Shown one piece after another: positions 32,815 through 39,837 of a stretch of 39,837 nucleotides of DNA. The notes under the pieces were generated by a model. It had not been told where the DNA came from. It saw nothing but the letters and a program-made list of their open reading frames with translations, and did no database searches. Position 1 is the stretch's first letter. Each line of letters begins with the position of its first letter. The position numbers and the translations under genes were made by a program. This stretch comes from an uncultured Collinsella sp. (GTDB lineage Bacteria > Actinomycetota > Coriobacteriia > Coriobacteriales > Coriobacteriaceae), in NCBI GenBank assembly GCA_900544115.1, contig UQTW01000023.1:1-39837 (forward strand), in the 5' to 3' direction.

Positions 32815-33663
32815 ATGAGCAAGGCTGATCAACAGTTTGTAGCCATGTGCCGCGATATTCTGGACCATGGCACCACCACCGAGGGCCAAAAGGTCCGCCC
32901 GGTGTGGGAGGACGGCACCCCTGCCTATACCATTAAAAACTTTGGCGTCACGGCACGCTACGACCTGCGTGAGGAGTTTCCGGCGCTTACCCTGCGTCGT
33001 ACGGCCCTCAAATCTGCCATGGATGAGATCCTATGGATCTATCAAAAGAAGTCCAATAACGTGCATGACCTCAACAGCCATATTTGGGACGAGTGGGCCG
33101 ACGAGACTGGCTCCATCGGCAAGGCCTACGGGTATCAGATTGGGCAGAAGAGCCATTATGCCGAGGGCGACTTTGACCAGATGGATCGCGTGCTGTACGA
33201 CCTTAAGAACACGCCGTACAGCCGCCGCATTATGACGAACACCTATGTGTTTAGCGACCTGTCCGAGATGCACCTGTATCCGTGTGCCTACAGCGTGACG
33301 TATAACGTGACGCAGCGTCCGCAGGATGATAAACCGACGCTCAACATGATTCTCAACCAGCGCAGCCAGGATATTTTGGCTGCGAACAACTGGAATGTGT
33401 GCCAGTACGCCATTTTGCTGATGATGGTCGCGCAGTCGGTCGATATGATCGCTGGCGAGCTGCTGCATGTGATTGCCGATGCCCACATTTACGACCGTCA
33501 TGTCGATATCGTTCGCGAGCTTATTGAGCGTCCGCAGTTTGCTGCGCCCAAGGTAACGCTCAACCCCGATGTGCATGACTTCTATGCGTTTACGACCGAT
33601 GATCTGATCGTCGAGGGCTATGAGCACGGCCCTCAGGTCAAGAACATCCCCATTGCGGTGTAG
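32815..33663 (+). CDS. thyA: Thymidylate synthase
   Basis: ThyA (282 residues) methylates dUMP to dTMP with methylene-tetrahydrofolate. The catalytic Cys is Cys157 in LYPCAYSV. The segment LNQRSQDILAANNWNVCQYA and the end HIYDRHVDIV are conserved; the wording resembles the Bacillus subtilis ThyA type rather than the E. coli type. ATG 32815 is behind AGGAGG at 32805-32810. It is followed by folA after 9 bases, and DHFR recycles the dihydrofolate that ThyA makes, so the pair forms one operon. Confidence 0.96.
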   Translation: MSKADQQFVAMCRDILDHGTTTEGQKVRPVWEDGTPAYTIKNFGVTARYDLREEFPALTLRRTALKSAMDEILWIYQKKSNNVHDLNSHIWDEWADETGSIGKAYGYQIGQKSHYAEGDFDQMDRVLYDLKNTPYSRRIMTNTYVFSDLSEMHLYPCAYSVTYNVTQRPQDDKPTLNMILNQRSQDILAANNWNVCQYAILLMMVAQSVDMIAGELLHVIADAHIYDRHVDIVRELIERPQFAAPKVTLNPDVHDFYAFTTDDLIVEGYEHGPQVKNIPIAV

Positions 33664-33672
33664 GTGACGCGC

Positions 33673-34191
33673 ATGAGGTGTAAGCTTTCTGCCATTGTTG
33701 CCGTGTGTGACGATTGGGGCATTGGGTGCGAGGGTGACATGGTCGTGTCCAATCGCGCCGACATGCGCCATTTTGTGGCGTGTACCAAAGGTTGCCCGGT
33801 CATTATGGGACGCAAGAACCTGCTGAGTTTTCCCGGCGGACGTCCGCTCAAGAACCGCCGCAATATCGTGCTCACGCGCGATGAGGACTTTGCTCCCGAG
33901 GGCGTCGACGTGGTGCATAGTATCGACGAGGCGCTTGCCGCGGTTGCCGATGAACCCGTTGCCTGGGTAATCGGCGGCGGCGAGGTATATCGACAGTTTT
34001 TGCCGTATTGCGTGGAGGCCGAGGTTACGCATAACCATTGCGTGCATGACGTGGATACGTACTTTCCCGATTTGGATGCCGATCCCGCGTGGGAGATTGC
34101 GCGGCGTGACGGTGTTGCCACGATTGCCTCGGGCGAGGGAGACGAGGGTGTCGATTATGAGTTCGTGACGTATCGTCGCGTTGAGGCGTAA
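33673..34191 (+). CDS. folA: Dihydrofolate reductase
   Basis: FolA (172 residues) reduces dihydrofolate with NADPH. Motifs are LSAIVAVCDDWGIGCEGDM at the N-terminus, VIMGRKNLLSFPGGRPLKNRRNIVLTR in the middle (split here by the length limit: VIMGRKNLLSF then PGGRPLKNRRN) and WVIGGGEVYRQFLP for the NADPH site. ATG 33673 has AGGTGA 5 bases before it; GTG 33664, directly after the thyA stop, is an alternative adding three residues. A short GC hairpin at 34236-34260 follows. Confidence 0.93.
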   Translation: MRCKLSAIVAVCDDWGIGCEGDMVVSNRADMRHFVACTKGCPVIMGRKNLLSFPGGRPLKNRRNIVLTRDEDFAPEGVDVVHSIDEALAAVADEPVAWVIGGGEVYRQFLPYCVEAEVTHNHCVHDVDTYFPDLDADPAWEIARRDGVATIASGEGDEGVDYEFVTYRRVEA

Positions 34192-34235
34192 ATCGTCTGG
34201 CGTGAACGGTATCATCGGGTTGTTTGAATGCATGG

Positions 34236-34260
34236 GGCGGCGCTTAGCGTCGCCTCGTTT
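34236..34260 (+). terminator. Probable thyA-folA terminator
   Basis: GGCGGCGC at 34236-34243 pairs with GCGTCGCC at 34247-34254 (stem 8 bp, loop TTA, one G-T pair), followed by TCGTTT. Confidence 0.55.
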
Positions 34261-34268
34261 GGTATAGA
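34260..34268 (+). promoter_or_regulatory. Extended -10 promoter of the RNA methyltransferase gene
   Basis: TGGTATAGA at 34260-34268 is an extended -10 directly after the folA hairpin. Transcription would begin near 34275, which rules out the in-frame ATG at 34268 and supports the start at 34301. The -35 is weak. Confidence 0.45.
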
Positions 34269-34300
34269 TGTGCTGTAAAGAAGGGTGCGGGCTGGCTGCT

Positions 34301-35215
34301 ATGACTGATGCCGTTGAGGTGCTGCGAATCGATTCTCTCGAGGACGAGCGGCTCGATGCCTACGTGCGACTGACCGAGCGTGAGCTTCGCTGCGTGCTGG
34401 AGCCGCAGAAGGGCATTTTTATCGCCGAGAGTGCCAAGGTCATCGAGCGTGCGGTTCGCGCCGGATACCAGCCGGTGAGCTTTCTTTTGGGCGAGCGCTG
34501 GCTCGACCAGATGATGCCGCTGTTTGAGCGCCTGATTGTGCGCGAGGGCGCGGGTCCGGTTCCTGTGTTCGTTGCCTCCATGGAGCTTATGGAGCAGCTG
34601 ACGGGCTTCAATGTGACGCGCGGTGCGCTCGCGGCATTCCGTCGTCCACGTCAGATTCCGGTAGCCGAGTTCTTGGGTGGCGTCGTCGATGCGGCGGGGG
34701 AGCGCCCGGTGCGCGTGTGCGTGCTCGAGGGCATTGTCGACCACACCAACGTCGGCGCGATTTTCCGCTCGGCGGCTGCGCTGAACGTCGATGGCATTTT
34801 GGTGAGCCCTACGTGCTGCGATCCGCTGTACCGTCGCTCGGCCCGCGTGAGCATGGGCACGGTGTTCCAGGTGCCCTGGACACGCATTGGCAGCGAAGCG
34901 CGCGTATGGCCGCATGATGGGCTGGCGGCGCTACACGATGCCGGCTTTTCGTGTGCCGCTATGGCGTTGACGGATGATTCGGTGTCGCTGGACGATCCCG
35001 CGCTCCAGGAGATTGACCGCCTGGCAATCTTTATGGGCACCGAGGGTGCTGGCTTGGGCGCCAAGACCATTGCAGGCTGCGACCGCGCCGTGCGTATTCC
35101 GATGGCACATGGGGTCGATTCACTCAACGTGGCCGCGGCAAGCGCTGTTGCCTTTTGGCAGCTGTGCCCGCATGTGAGCAACGAGTACCACTACCAGCCG
35201 GGGCTGTATCACTAG
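34301..35215 (+). CDS. SpoU/TrmH family RNA 2'-O-methyltransferase
   Basis: The 304-residue protein is a SPOUT-class rRNA/tRNA methyltransferase. A N-terminal substrate-binding part (KGIFIAESAKVIERAVRAG) precedes the SPOUT domain: motif 1 is LEGIVDHTNVGAIFRSAAAL, motif 2 is IFMGTEGAGLG, motif 3 is IPMAHGVDSLNVAAASAV. The exact target cannot be told from sequence. ATG 34301 is chosen because the upstream in-frame ATG at 34268 overlaps the -10; its ribosome site is weak. It stands alone, between folA and a MATE exporter. Confidence 0.9.
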   Translation: MTDAVEVLRIDSLEDERLDAYVRLTERELRCVLEPQKGIFIAESAKVIERAVRAGYQPVSFLLGERWLDQMMPLFERLIVREGAGPVPVFVASMELMEQLTGFNVTRGALAAFRRPRQIPVAEFLGGVVDAAGERPVRVCVLEGIVDHTNVGAIFRSAAALNVDGILVSPTCCDPLYRRSARVSMGTVFQVPWTRIGSEARVWPHDGLAALHDAGFSCAAMALTDDSVSLDDPALQEIDRLAIFMGTEGAGLGAKTIAGCDRAVRIPMAHGVDSLNVAAASAVAFWQLCPHVSNEYHYQPGLYH

Positions 35216-35223
35216 GCAGATAG

Positions 35224-35275
35224 TTAGCACCGGGCTCTGGTTCGGGGCGTTTCGGCCGACGTCGGTCGGTGCTAA
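35224..35275. terminator. Stem-loop after the RNA methyltransferase gene
   Basis: TTAGCACCG at 35224-35232 pairs perfectly with CGGTGCTAA at 35267-35275. Inside is a palindromic GGCCGACGTCGGTC. No U-tract follows. It fits a terminator or structured spacer. Confidence 0.5.
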
Positions 35276-35340
35276 GCTGGTATCGGCTTTGGTCTTAAAT
35301 TGCCGTTTTGTTGTTTGACGTACGCTGGTGGGGAGGGCGT

Positions 35341-36690
35341 GTGGCTAAGAAATCTACGGCTATCGATGTAACGCAGGGTGTCATTTGGCAACAGCTGCTG
35401 TCGCTGTGCGTCCCTATCTTCTTTAGCTCGTTTTTTCAGCAGGCTTACACGCTTATTGGTACGTATATCGTCGGCCAGTTTGGCGGCAAGCTCGCGCTGG
35501 GTGGCATTCAAGCCACGATGGTGCTCACCGAGCTCTGCATTGGCTTTTGCGTTGGCGTTGGCGCTGGCTGCGCGGTCATTACCGGTCAGTATTTTGGTCA
35601 GCACGATGATGAGCGATTGAGTCGTTCGGTCCATACGGCCATGACGCTCGCGCTGGTGGGCGGTATCGTTTTCTCGATTCTTGGCATAGTGTTCGTTGAG
35701 CCCATGCTGGTACTTATGAACACGCCGCATGAACTATTGGCCGAGGGCGTGGCCTATGCTCGTTGCTATTTTGCCGCCATGGTTGCGGCGCTGCTGCTCA
35801 ATATGGGAACGGCGCTGCTGCGCGCCGTGGGCGACACACGCGGCCCTGCTGTGATCATTGCTTCCGGCTGCCTTGTTAATGCGGTGCTGGATGTCATCTT
35901 CGTTGCCGTGCTTCATATGGAGGCTCTGGGCTGCGGCATCGCGGTGGCGCTGACCATTTGCTCCAACGCCACGATGATCGTGATTCGTATGATGCACGCT
36001 CCGGGTGCGTGGCGGCTTTCACTGTCCAAACTCTGCATTGATCCTGGCATTTGTAAGAGCATGATCTCGTGTGGTCTGCCGCTTGGCTTTCAGTCTGCTG
36101 CGTATTCGATTTCCAACGTTTTGATTCAGGTGTCGGTCAACTCGTTTGGTGCCGATGTCACCACGGCGTGGGGTCTTTCGGGCCGTTTGGATGGCATTGT
36201 CTGGATGGTTACCGAGGCGCTTGGCGTTTCGATCACCACGTTCTCGGCACAGAACTTTGGCGCGCGCAACTACGAGCGCATGCGCAAGGGCTACCATACG
36301 TCGCTTGTGCTGTCGTTTATGCTCATTGGTGGCCTGTCTGCCGTGCTACTGGTGTTCTCGGGTCCGTTGTCGCGTCTGTTTGTCGACGATGCTTCGATTT
36401 CGGCCTACACCACGACGATTCTTCATTTCATCGCGCCGTTCTACGCGATCTTCTCGATTATCGAAAACGCGTCCGGCTCCATCCGCGGCGCTGGCGTGAG
36501 CTTCCAGCCTATGATGCTCACGATTTTTGGCACCGTCGTGCTCAGGGTGATCTGGGTGTTTGCGATTATGCCGTTCGATCCGTCGCTTGAGCACCTGCTG
36601 CTGGTTTACCCCGTAACCTGGCTCATCACGGCCACGATGTTTACCATCTACCACCACAGCGGCAACTGGCTCGGCCGCGCCACCGCCTAA
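35341..36690 (+). CDS. MATE family efflux transporter
   Basis: The 449-residue integral membrane protein belongs to the MATE (NorM/DinF-like) family of cation-coupled multidrug exporters. About 12 hydrophobic segments are visible in two halves; typical segments are LLSLCVPIFFSSFFQQAYTL, GVGAGCAVITGQYFGQHD and ENASGSIRGAGVSF. Substrate is unknown. GTG 35341 is preferred, with GGAGG 4 bases before it; a TTG 33 bases upstream lacks a site. The stop (36688-36690) touches the palindromic element that follows. Confidence 0.92.
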   Translation: MAKKSTAIDVTQGVIWQQLLSLCVPIFFSSFFQQAYTLIGTYIVGQFGGKLALGGIQATMVLTELCIGFCVGVGAGCAVITGQYFGQHDDERLSRSVHTAMTLALVGGIVFSILGIVFVEPMLVLMNTPHELLAEGVAYARCYFAAMVAALLLNMGTALLRAVGDTRGPAVIIASGCLVNAVLDVIFVAVLHMEALGCGIAVALTICSNATMIVIRMMHAPGAWRLSLSKLCIDPGICKSMISCGLPLGFQSAAYSISNVLIQVSVNSFGADVTTAWGLSGRLDGIVWMVTEALGVSITTFSAQNFGARNYERMRKGYHTSLVLSFMLIGGLSAVLLVFSGPLSRLFVDDASISAYTTTILHFIAPFYAIFSIIENASGSIRGAGVSFQPMMLTIFGTVVLRVIWVFAIMPFDPSLEHLLLVYPVTWLITATMFTIYHHSGNWLGRATA

Positions 36691-36776
36691 TGATCCGTAG
36701 GGGACGGAGGAAAACGGATCATTGACCTGGCGATAAGGCAAAATGATCCGTTTTCCTCCGTCCCCTTCGGATCATT
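36689..36776. repeat. 88-bp nested palindrome between convergent genes (REP/MITE-like)
   Basis: Arms 36689-36723 and 36742-36776, 35 bases each, are reverse complements with one mismatch, around an 18-base spacer. Each arm itself begins AATGATCCG and ends CGGATCATT, so every arm can also fold alone. The core GGGGACGGAGGAAAA contains the GGGGACG seen in the palindrome at 16498. The stop codons of both flanking convergent genes lie at its outer ends. It would serve as a bidirectional terminator and looks like a REP-type mobile palindrome. Confidence 0.8.
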
Positions 36777-37261
36777 TAGTATTCGATGCCTTGGCGGGCT
36801 AGGAGGCCTTCGTCGAAGTAATGTTTGACGGGGCGCATTTCGGTGACCAGGTCTGCCAGATCGGCGAGGGGCAGCAGACCGCGGCCGGTAAGCACGAGCT
36901 CCGTGGTGGCGGGCTTTGTCGCGATCAGCGCTTCGACATCCACGCGCGTCACAAATCCACGGCGCATGGCCTCGCCAAGTTCGTCCAGAATCAGAACGTC
37001 GACTTTGCTAATCTGCTCGCGCGCCAGCTCTATGATCTGTGCGGCACAGGCTTCGGGCGTGTCGCGGTCGGCTTGTACGATGCGCAGACCTAAACGGGGC
37101 GCCGCATCATGCTCGGCGCAGTGCAGCTTCTTGGCAAACTGCAGCATGAGTACGTTGAGACCATAACCTGTGGCACGCAAAGCCAGCCCCAAGGCGGCCG
37201 TGGTTTTGCCCTTTCCGTCGCCCGTGTAGATCTGAACCTTGCCGACTTCCAGTGATGCCAT
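36776..37261 (-). CDS. cobO: Cob(I)yrinic acid a,c-diamide adenosyltransferase (CobO/BtuR type)
   Basis: The 161-residue protein transfers the adenosyl group from ATP to cob(I)alamin precursors or salvaged corrinoids. The P-loop is GDGKGKTTAALGLALRA from residue 14; VDVLILDELGEAMRRG is the second conserved segment, and the C-terminus RPVKHYFDEGLLARQGIEY is typical. It is shorter than CobO of full pathway organisms. ATG at 37261 has AAAGGA on the minus strand 5 bases before it. No other cobalamin gene is present, so salvage of corrinoids is as likely as synthesis. It is divergent from ftsH. Confidence 0.92.
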   Translation of the reverse strand: MASLEVGKVQIYTGDGKGKTTAALGLALRATGYGLNVLMLQFAKKLHCAEHDAAPRLGLRIVQADRDTPEACAAQIIELAREQISKVDVLILDELGEAMRRGFVTRVDVEALIATKPATTELVLTGRGLLPLADLADLVTEMRPVKHYFDEGLLARQGIEY

Positions 37262-37353
37262 CTCTGTCCTTTCGTGCCCGGCGTCGGTTTATCGTCGCTC
37301 GGGTTGGGTATTCTAGAAACCATTATCAACCCCAGTAGATGGAGTTCAAGCAG

Positions 37354-39246
37354 ATGGAGATGGATGACAACAAACGTAGACGGAATATGATCCTCTACGT
37401 GCTCATCGCCTTCGTCGTCTACCTCGTGCTCTCGACCGTTCTGTTCCCCAACATCGGTCACACGCAGCAGATTACGAAGACCGATTACTCGACGTTTGTC
37501 AAAGCGCTCGATAAGAAGAGCGTCAACAAGGTCGAGTACAACACGGACGATTACACGATTTATTACACCAAGAAGGGCGAGGACGAGAACATCGCCTACA
37601 AGACGACCGGTGTGCCGAATGATGCGGGTTTTACCGATCGCGTGCTTGAATCCGGTGCGTCCCTAGAATCGGTCGTTCCCGACAAGAGCTCGGGCCTGAT
37701 GACCTACTACCTGATCACGCTCATTCTTCCCATGGCGATTTTCTTCCTGATTGGCTGGTGGCTCAACCGCCGCATGAAGAAGGCTATGGGCGATGACGGC
37801 CCGTCGATGAACTTTGGCGGCGGTGGTTTTGGCGGCGGCGGATTGGGCAAGTCCGGCGCGCGCGTGATCGCCTCCAAGGACGTGGGCGTGACCTTTAAGG
37901 ACGTCGCCGGCCAGGAAGAGGCCAAGGAGTCCCTCAAGGAGGTCGTCGACTTTCTGGAGAAGCCGCAGCGCTACGAGGAGATCGGCGCCAAGCTGCCGCG
38001 CGGCGCTCTTCTTGTGGGCCCTCCGGGCACTGGTAAGACCCTGCTTGCCAAGGCTGTGGCCGGCGAAGCTGGTGTTCCGTTCTTTAGTATTTCTGGTTCT
38101 GAGTTCGTCGAGATGTTTGTCGGCCGTGGCGCTGCCAAGGTGCGCGATCTGTTTAAGCAGGCCAAGGAAAAGGCCCCGTGTATCGTCTTTATCGATGAGA
38201 TCGATACCATCGGTAAGAAGCGCGATGGCGGCGGCTTTAGCGGCAACGACGAGCGCGAGCAAACGCTCAACCAGCTGCTGACCGAGATGGACGGCTTTGA
38301 TAACCATAAGGGTATCGTCGTCCTCGCTGCAACGAACCGTCCTGACAGCCTTGACCCGGCCCTGCTACGTCCCGGCCGCTTTGACCGCCGCATTCCCGTT
38401 GAGCTGCCCGATCTGACCGGCCGCAAGAACATCCTTGAGCTCCATGCCAAGAGCGTTAAGACGCAGCCGCCGATCGACCTGACTGCGATCGCCCGCGCGA
38501 CGCCCGGCGCCTCTGGTGCCGACCTGGCCAATATCATCAACGAGGGTGCCCTGCGCGCCGTCCGCGAGGGTCGCAAGCGCGCGACGCAGGATGATTTTGA
38601 GGAGTCGGTGGAGGTCGTCATCGCCGGCCAGCAGCGTAAGTCCACGGTGCTGTCCGATCACGAGAAACAGGTCGTGTCCTATCACGAGATCGGCCATGCC
38701 ATCGTTGCCGCCCGCCAGAAGGGTTCTGCGCCGGTTACGAAGATCACCATCGTGCCGCGTACGAGCGGTGCTCTGGGCTACACCATGCAGGTCGAGGAGG
38801 ACGAGCGCTTCTTGACCACGCGCCAGGAGGTGCTCGACAAGCTCGCTGTCTACTGCGGCGGACGTGCTGCCGAGGAGCTCATCTTTGGTGAGATGACGAC
38901 TGGCGCGGCCAATGATATCGAGCAGGCCACCAAGCTCGCCCGCAACATGGTGACGCGCTTTGGTATGTCGGAAGAGTTTGGCATGATGGCGCTCGGTACC
39001 GTTCAGAATGCCTACCTCAACCAGGACACGTCGCTCACCTGTGCCCCCGGTACGGCCGAGCGCGTCGACGCGATCGTCGCCAAGCTGATCGAGGACGCAC
39101 ATGACCGCGCCCTGCAGATCCTCAAGGAGAACAAGTTTAAGCTCCATGAGCTGGCTCGTTATCTGTACAAGAAGGAGACGATCACGGGCGAGGAGTTCAT
39201 GAATCTCCTCACGCGCGAGAATCCGCTGATGCCAAAGCAGCAGTAA
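37354..39246 (+). CDS. ftsH: ATP-dependent zinc metalloprotease FtsH
   Basis: FtsH is a membrane-bound AAA+ protease that degrades misfolded membrane and regulatory proteins. It has an N-terminal TM segment (MILYVLIAFVVYLVLSTVLF), a periplasmic-side loop, a second TM (LITLILPMAIFFLIGWWL), a Gly-rich linker, the AAA domain with GPPGTGKT near residue 222, FIDEIDTIG and the SRH arginines, and the zinc site HEIGH at 444-448 (HEAGH in most). ATG 37354 has GGAG 9 bases upstream and gives 630 residues; ATG 37339 would add five but has no site. A strong terminator follows. Confidence 0.97.
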   Translation: MEMDDNKRRRNMILYVLIAFVVYLVLSTVLFPNIGHTQQITKTDYSTFVKALDKKSVNKVEYNTDDYTIYYTKKGEDENIAYKTTGVPNDAGFTDRVLESGASLESVVPDKSSGLMTYYLITLILPMAIFFLIGWWLNRRMKKAMGDDGPSMNFGGGGFGGGGLGKSGARVIASKDVGVTFKDVAGQEEAKESLKEVVDFLEKPQRYEEIGAKLPRGALLVGPPGTGKTLLAKAVAGEAGVPFFSISGSEFVEMFVGRGAAKVRDLFKQAKEKAPCIVFIDEIDTIGKKRDGGGFSGNDEREQTLNQLLTEMDGFDNHKGIVVLAATNRPDSLDPALLRPGRFDRRIPVELPDLTGRKNILELHAKSVKTQPPIDLTAIARATPGASGADLANIINEGALRAVREGRKRATQDDFEESVEVVIAGQQRKSTVLSDHEKQVVSYHEIGHAIVAARQKGSAPVTKITIVPRTSGALGYTMQVEEDERFLTTRQEVLDKLAVYCGGRAAEELIFGEMTTGAANDIEQATKLARNMVTRFGMSEEFGMMALGTVQNAYLNQDTSLTCAPGTAERVDAIVAKLIEDAHDRALQILKENKFKLHELARYLYKKETITGEEFMNLLTRENPLMPKQQ

Positions 39247-39266
39247 GGCTGGTTGCACAACGTCGA

Positions 39267-39305
39267 ACGCCCCATTTGAGTTTCTATCTCAAATGGGGCG
39301 TTTTG
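39267..39305 (+). terminator. Intrinsic terminator after ftsH
   Basis: ACGCCCCATTTGAG at 39267-39280 pairs with CTCAAATGGGGCGT at 39288-39301 across TTTCTAT, followed by TTTTG. A perfect 14-bp stem and U-tract. It lies just before the DUF523 ribosome site, so the next gene depends on read-through or an unseen promoter. Confidence 0.88.
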
Positions 39306-39321
39306 TTTGGGAGGGATATGT

Positions 39322-39813
39322 ATGAAGATCGTGGTGAGTGCCTGCTTGATGGGAGAGAGCTGCAAATATAACGGGCTCGACAATTACCATCGCGCGTTGG
39401 TCGAGGCCTGCGAACGCACAGGGACCGAGGTCCTGTTGGTGTGCCCCGAGGTTTTTGGCGGCTTGCCCACACCGCGCAAGCCGTCCGAGATTGTGAATGG
39501 CGAGGTTTGTACCTGCGAGGGCATCTCGGTCGATCGCGAGTTTCGCCAGGGTGCTCAGCGCGCGCTCGATATGTGCGAGCAGGCGGGCGGCCCGTCCGAG
39601 ATCGTTGCGTGCATTTTGCAGGACCGCAGCCCCTCGTTCGGTACGGGTCACGTCTACGATGGCACCTTTAGCGGTACGCTCACCGCGGGCAATGGTGTTT
39701 TTGTCGATCTGCTGCTGCGTCACGGGTACCGTGTGATTCCGGCTAGCGAGTTCGATCCCAGCATGCTGGAACATTGTCCACAGCACTCGAACCCAACACT
39801 TCCTCACGGGTGA
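39322..39813 (+). CDS. DUF523 family protein
   Basis: The 163-residue protein belongs to DUF523 (YbbK-like), of unknown function. Family features seen are the N-terminal VVSACLMGESCKYNG with paired cysteines, LLVCPEVFGGLPTPR, and SPSFG followed by GHVYDGTFSGTL. The usual motif is SPSCG, so a conserved cysteine is replaced by phenylalanine here. ATG 39322 is 6 bases after GGAGGG. The stop is 24 bases before the end of the window; nothing is seen after it. Confidence 0.85.
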   Translation: MKIVVSACLMGESCKYNGLDNYHRALVEACERTGTEVLLVCPEVFGGLPTPRKPSEIVNGEVCTCEGISVDREFRQGAQRALDMCEQAGGPSEIVACILQDRSPSFGTGHVYDGTFSGTLTAGNGVFVDLLLRHGYRVIPASEFDPSMLEHCPQHSNPTLPHG

Positions 39814-39837
39814 CCGTTTTGGCATCATCCGTGAAGT

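Noticed and set aside
37300..37320. Shared promoter for divergent cobO and ftsH around TTCTAGAA
   Set aside because: TATTCT/TAGAAT boxes exist on both strands but no -35 at an acceptable distance was found on either.
1..39837. CRISPR array, prophage, IS element with transposase, rRNA operon or SRP RNA
   Set aside because: No spaced direct repeats, transposase or phage genes, rRNA-like sequence or convincing SRP RNA fold was seen. Only palindromic repeats without coding capacity occur.

Overview
The window is a GC-rich stretch of bacterial core genome. Codons strongly prefer G/C in third position, GTG and TTG starts are common, and genes are packed with 1-10 base gaps or short overlaps. A SepIVA-like gene followed by a DUF177 gene and rpmF is an actinobacterial arrangement, while Asp23-fakA-recG...plsX-acpP-rnc-smc-ftsY-ffh is shared with Firmicutes. 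Together with the protein style this suggests a Coriobacteriia member, most likely Collinsella or a close relative. The assignment is inference from gene order and sequence style; no search was run.

Layout. (1) 1-1722 is odd: the tail of an unknown gene, then one open frame whose first half is a GH36 (Sip1/raffinose-synthase-like) glycosidase and whose second half is the C-terminal part of an IMP dehydrogenase, joined in frame at a short stretch both families share. Codon use changes at the join. (2) 1723-2092 is a gene-free block of strong stem-loops ahead of leuS. (3) 2093-4669 is leuS. (4) 4821-16448 is the translation and macromolecular-synthesis block rimP-nusA-infB-rbfA-nrnA-truB-ribF, then dnaG and rpoD. 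(5) 16498-16719 has a palindrome and tRNA-Asn with its own promoter and terminator. (6) 16878-31763 is a long co-directional run: Asp23-like, fakA, recG, rsmD, coaD, SepIVA-like, DUF177, rpmF, plsX, acpP, rnc, smc, ftsY, ffh. (7) 31884-32648, minus strand, is a DUF134 regulator fused to a NifX-like metal-cluster domain with a His/Cys-rich tail; its promoter is flanked by two near-identical operators and there is a strong internal ribosome-binding site at the domain boundary. (8) thyA-folA, a SpoU/TrmH RNA methyltransferase and a MATE exporter follow. (9) A nested 88-bp palindrome sits exactly between the convergent stops of the MATE gene and a cobO-type adenosyltransferase. (10) ftsH and a DUF523 gene end the window.

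Most genes serve translation (leuS, infB, rbfA, rimP, truB, rsmD, rpmF, tRNA-Asn), transcription (nusA, rpoD), DNA replication and segregation (dnaG, recG, smc), membrane lipid synthesis (fakA, plsX, acpP), protein targeting and turnover (ftsY, ffh, ftsH) and folate/dTMP supply (thyA, folA). The accessory signals most worth a second look are the GH36::IMPDH chimera, the self-regulated DUF134-NifX gene with its internal start, the palindromic REP-like elements, and promoters followed at once by intrinsic terminators ahead of rimP and acpP.
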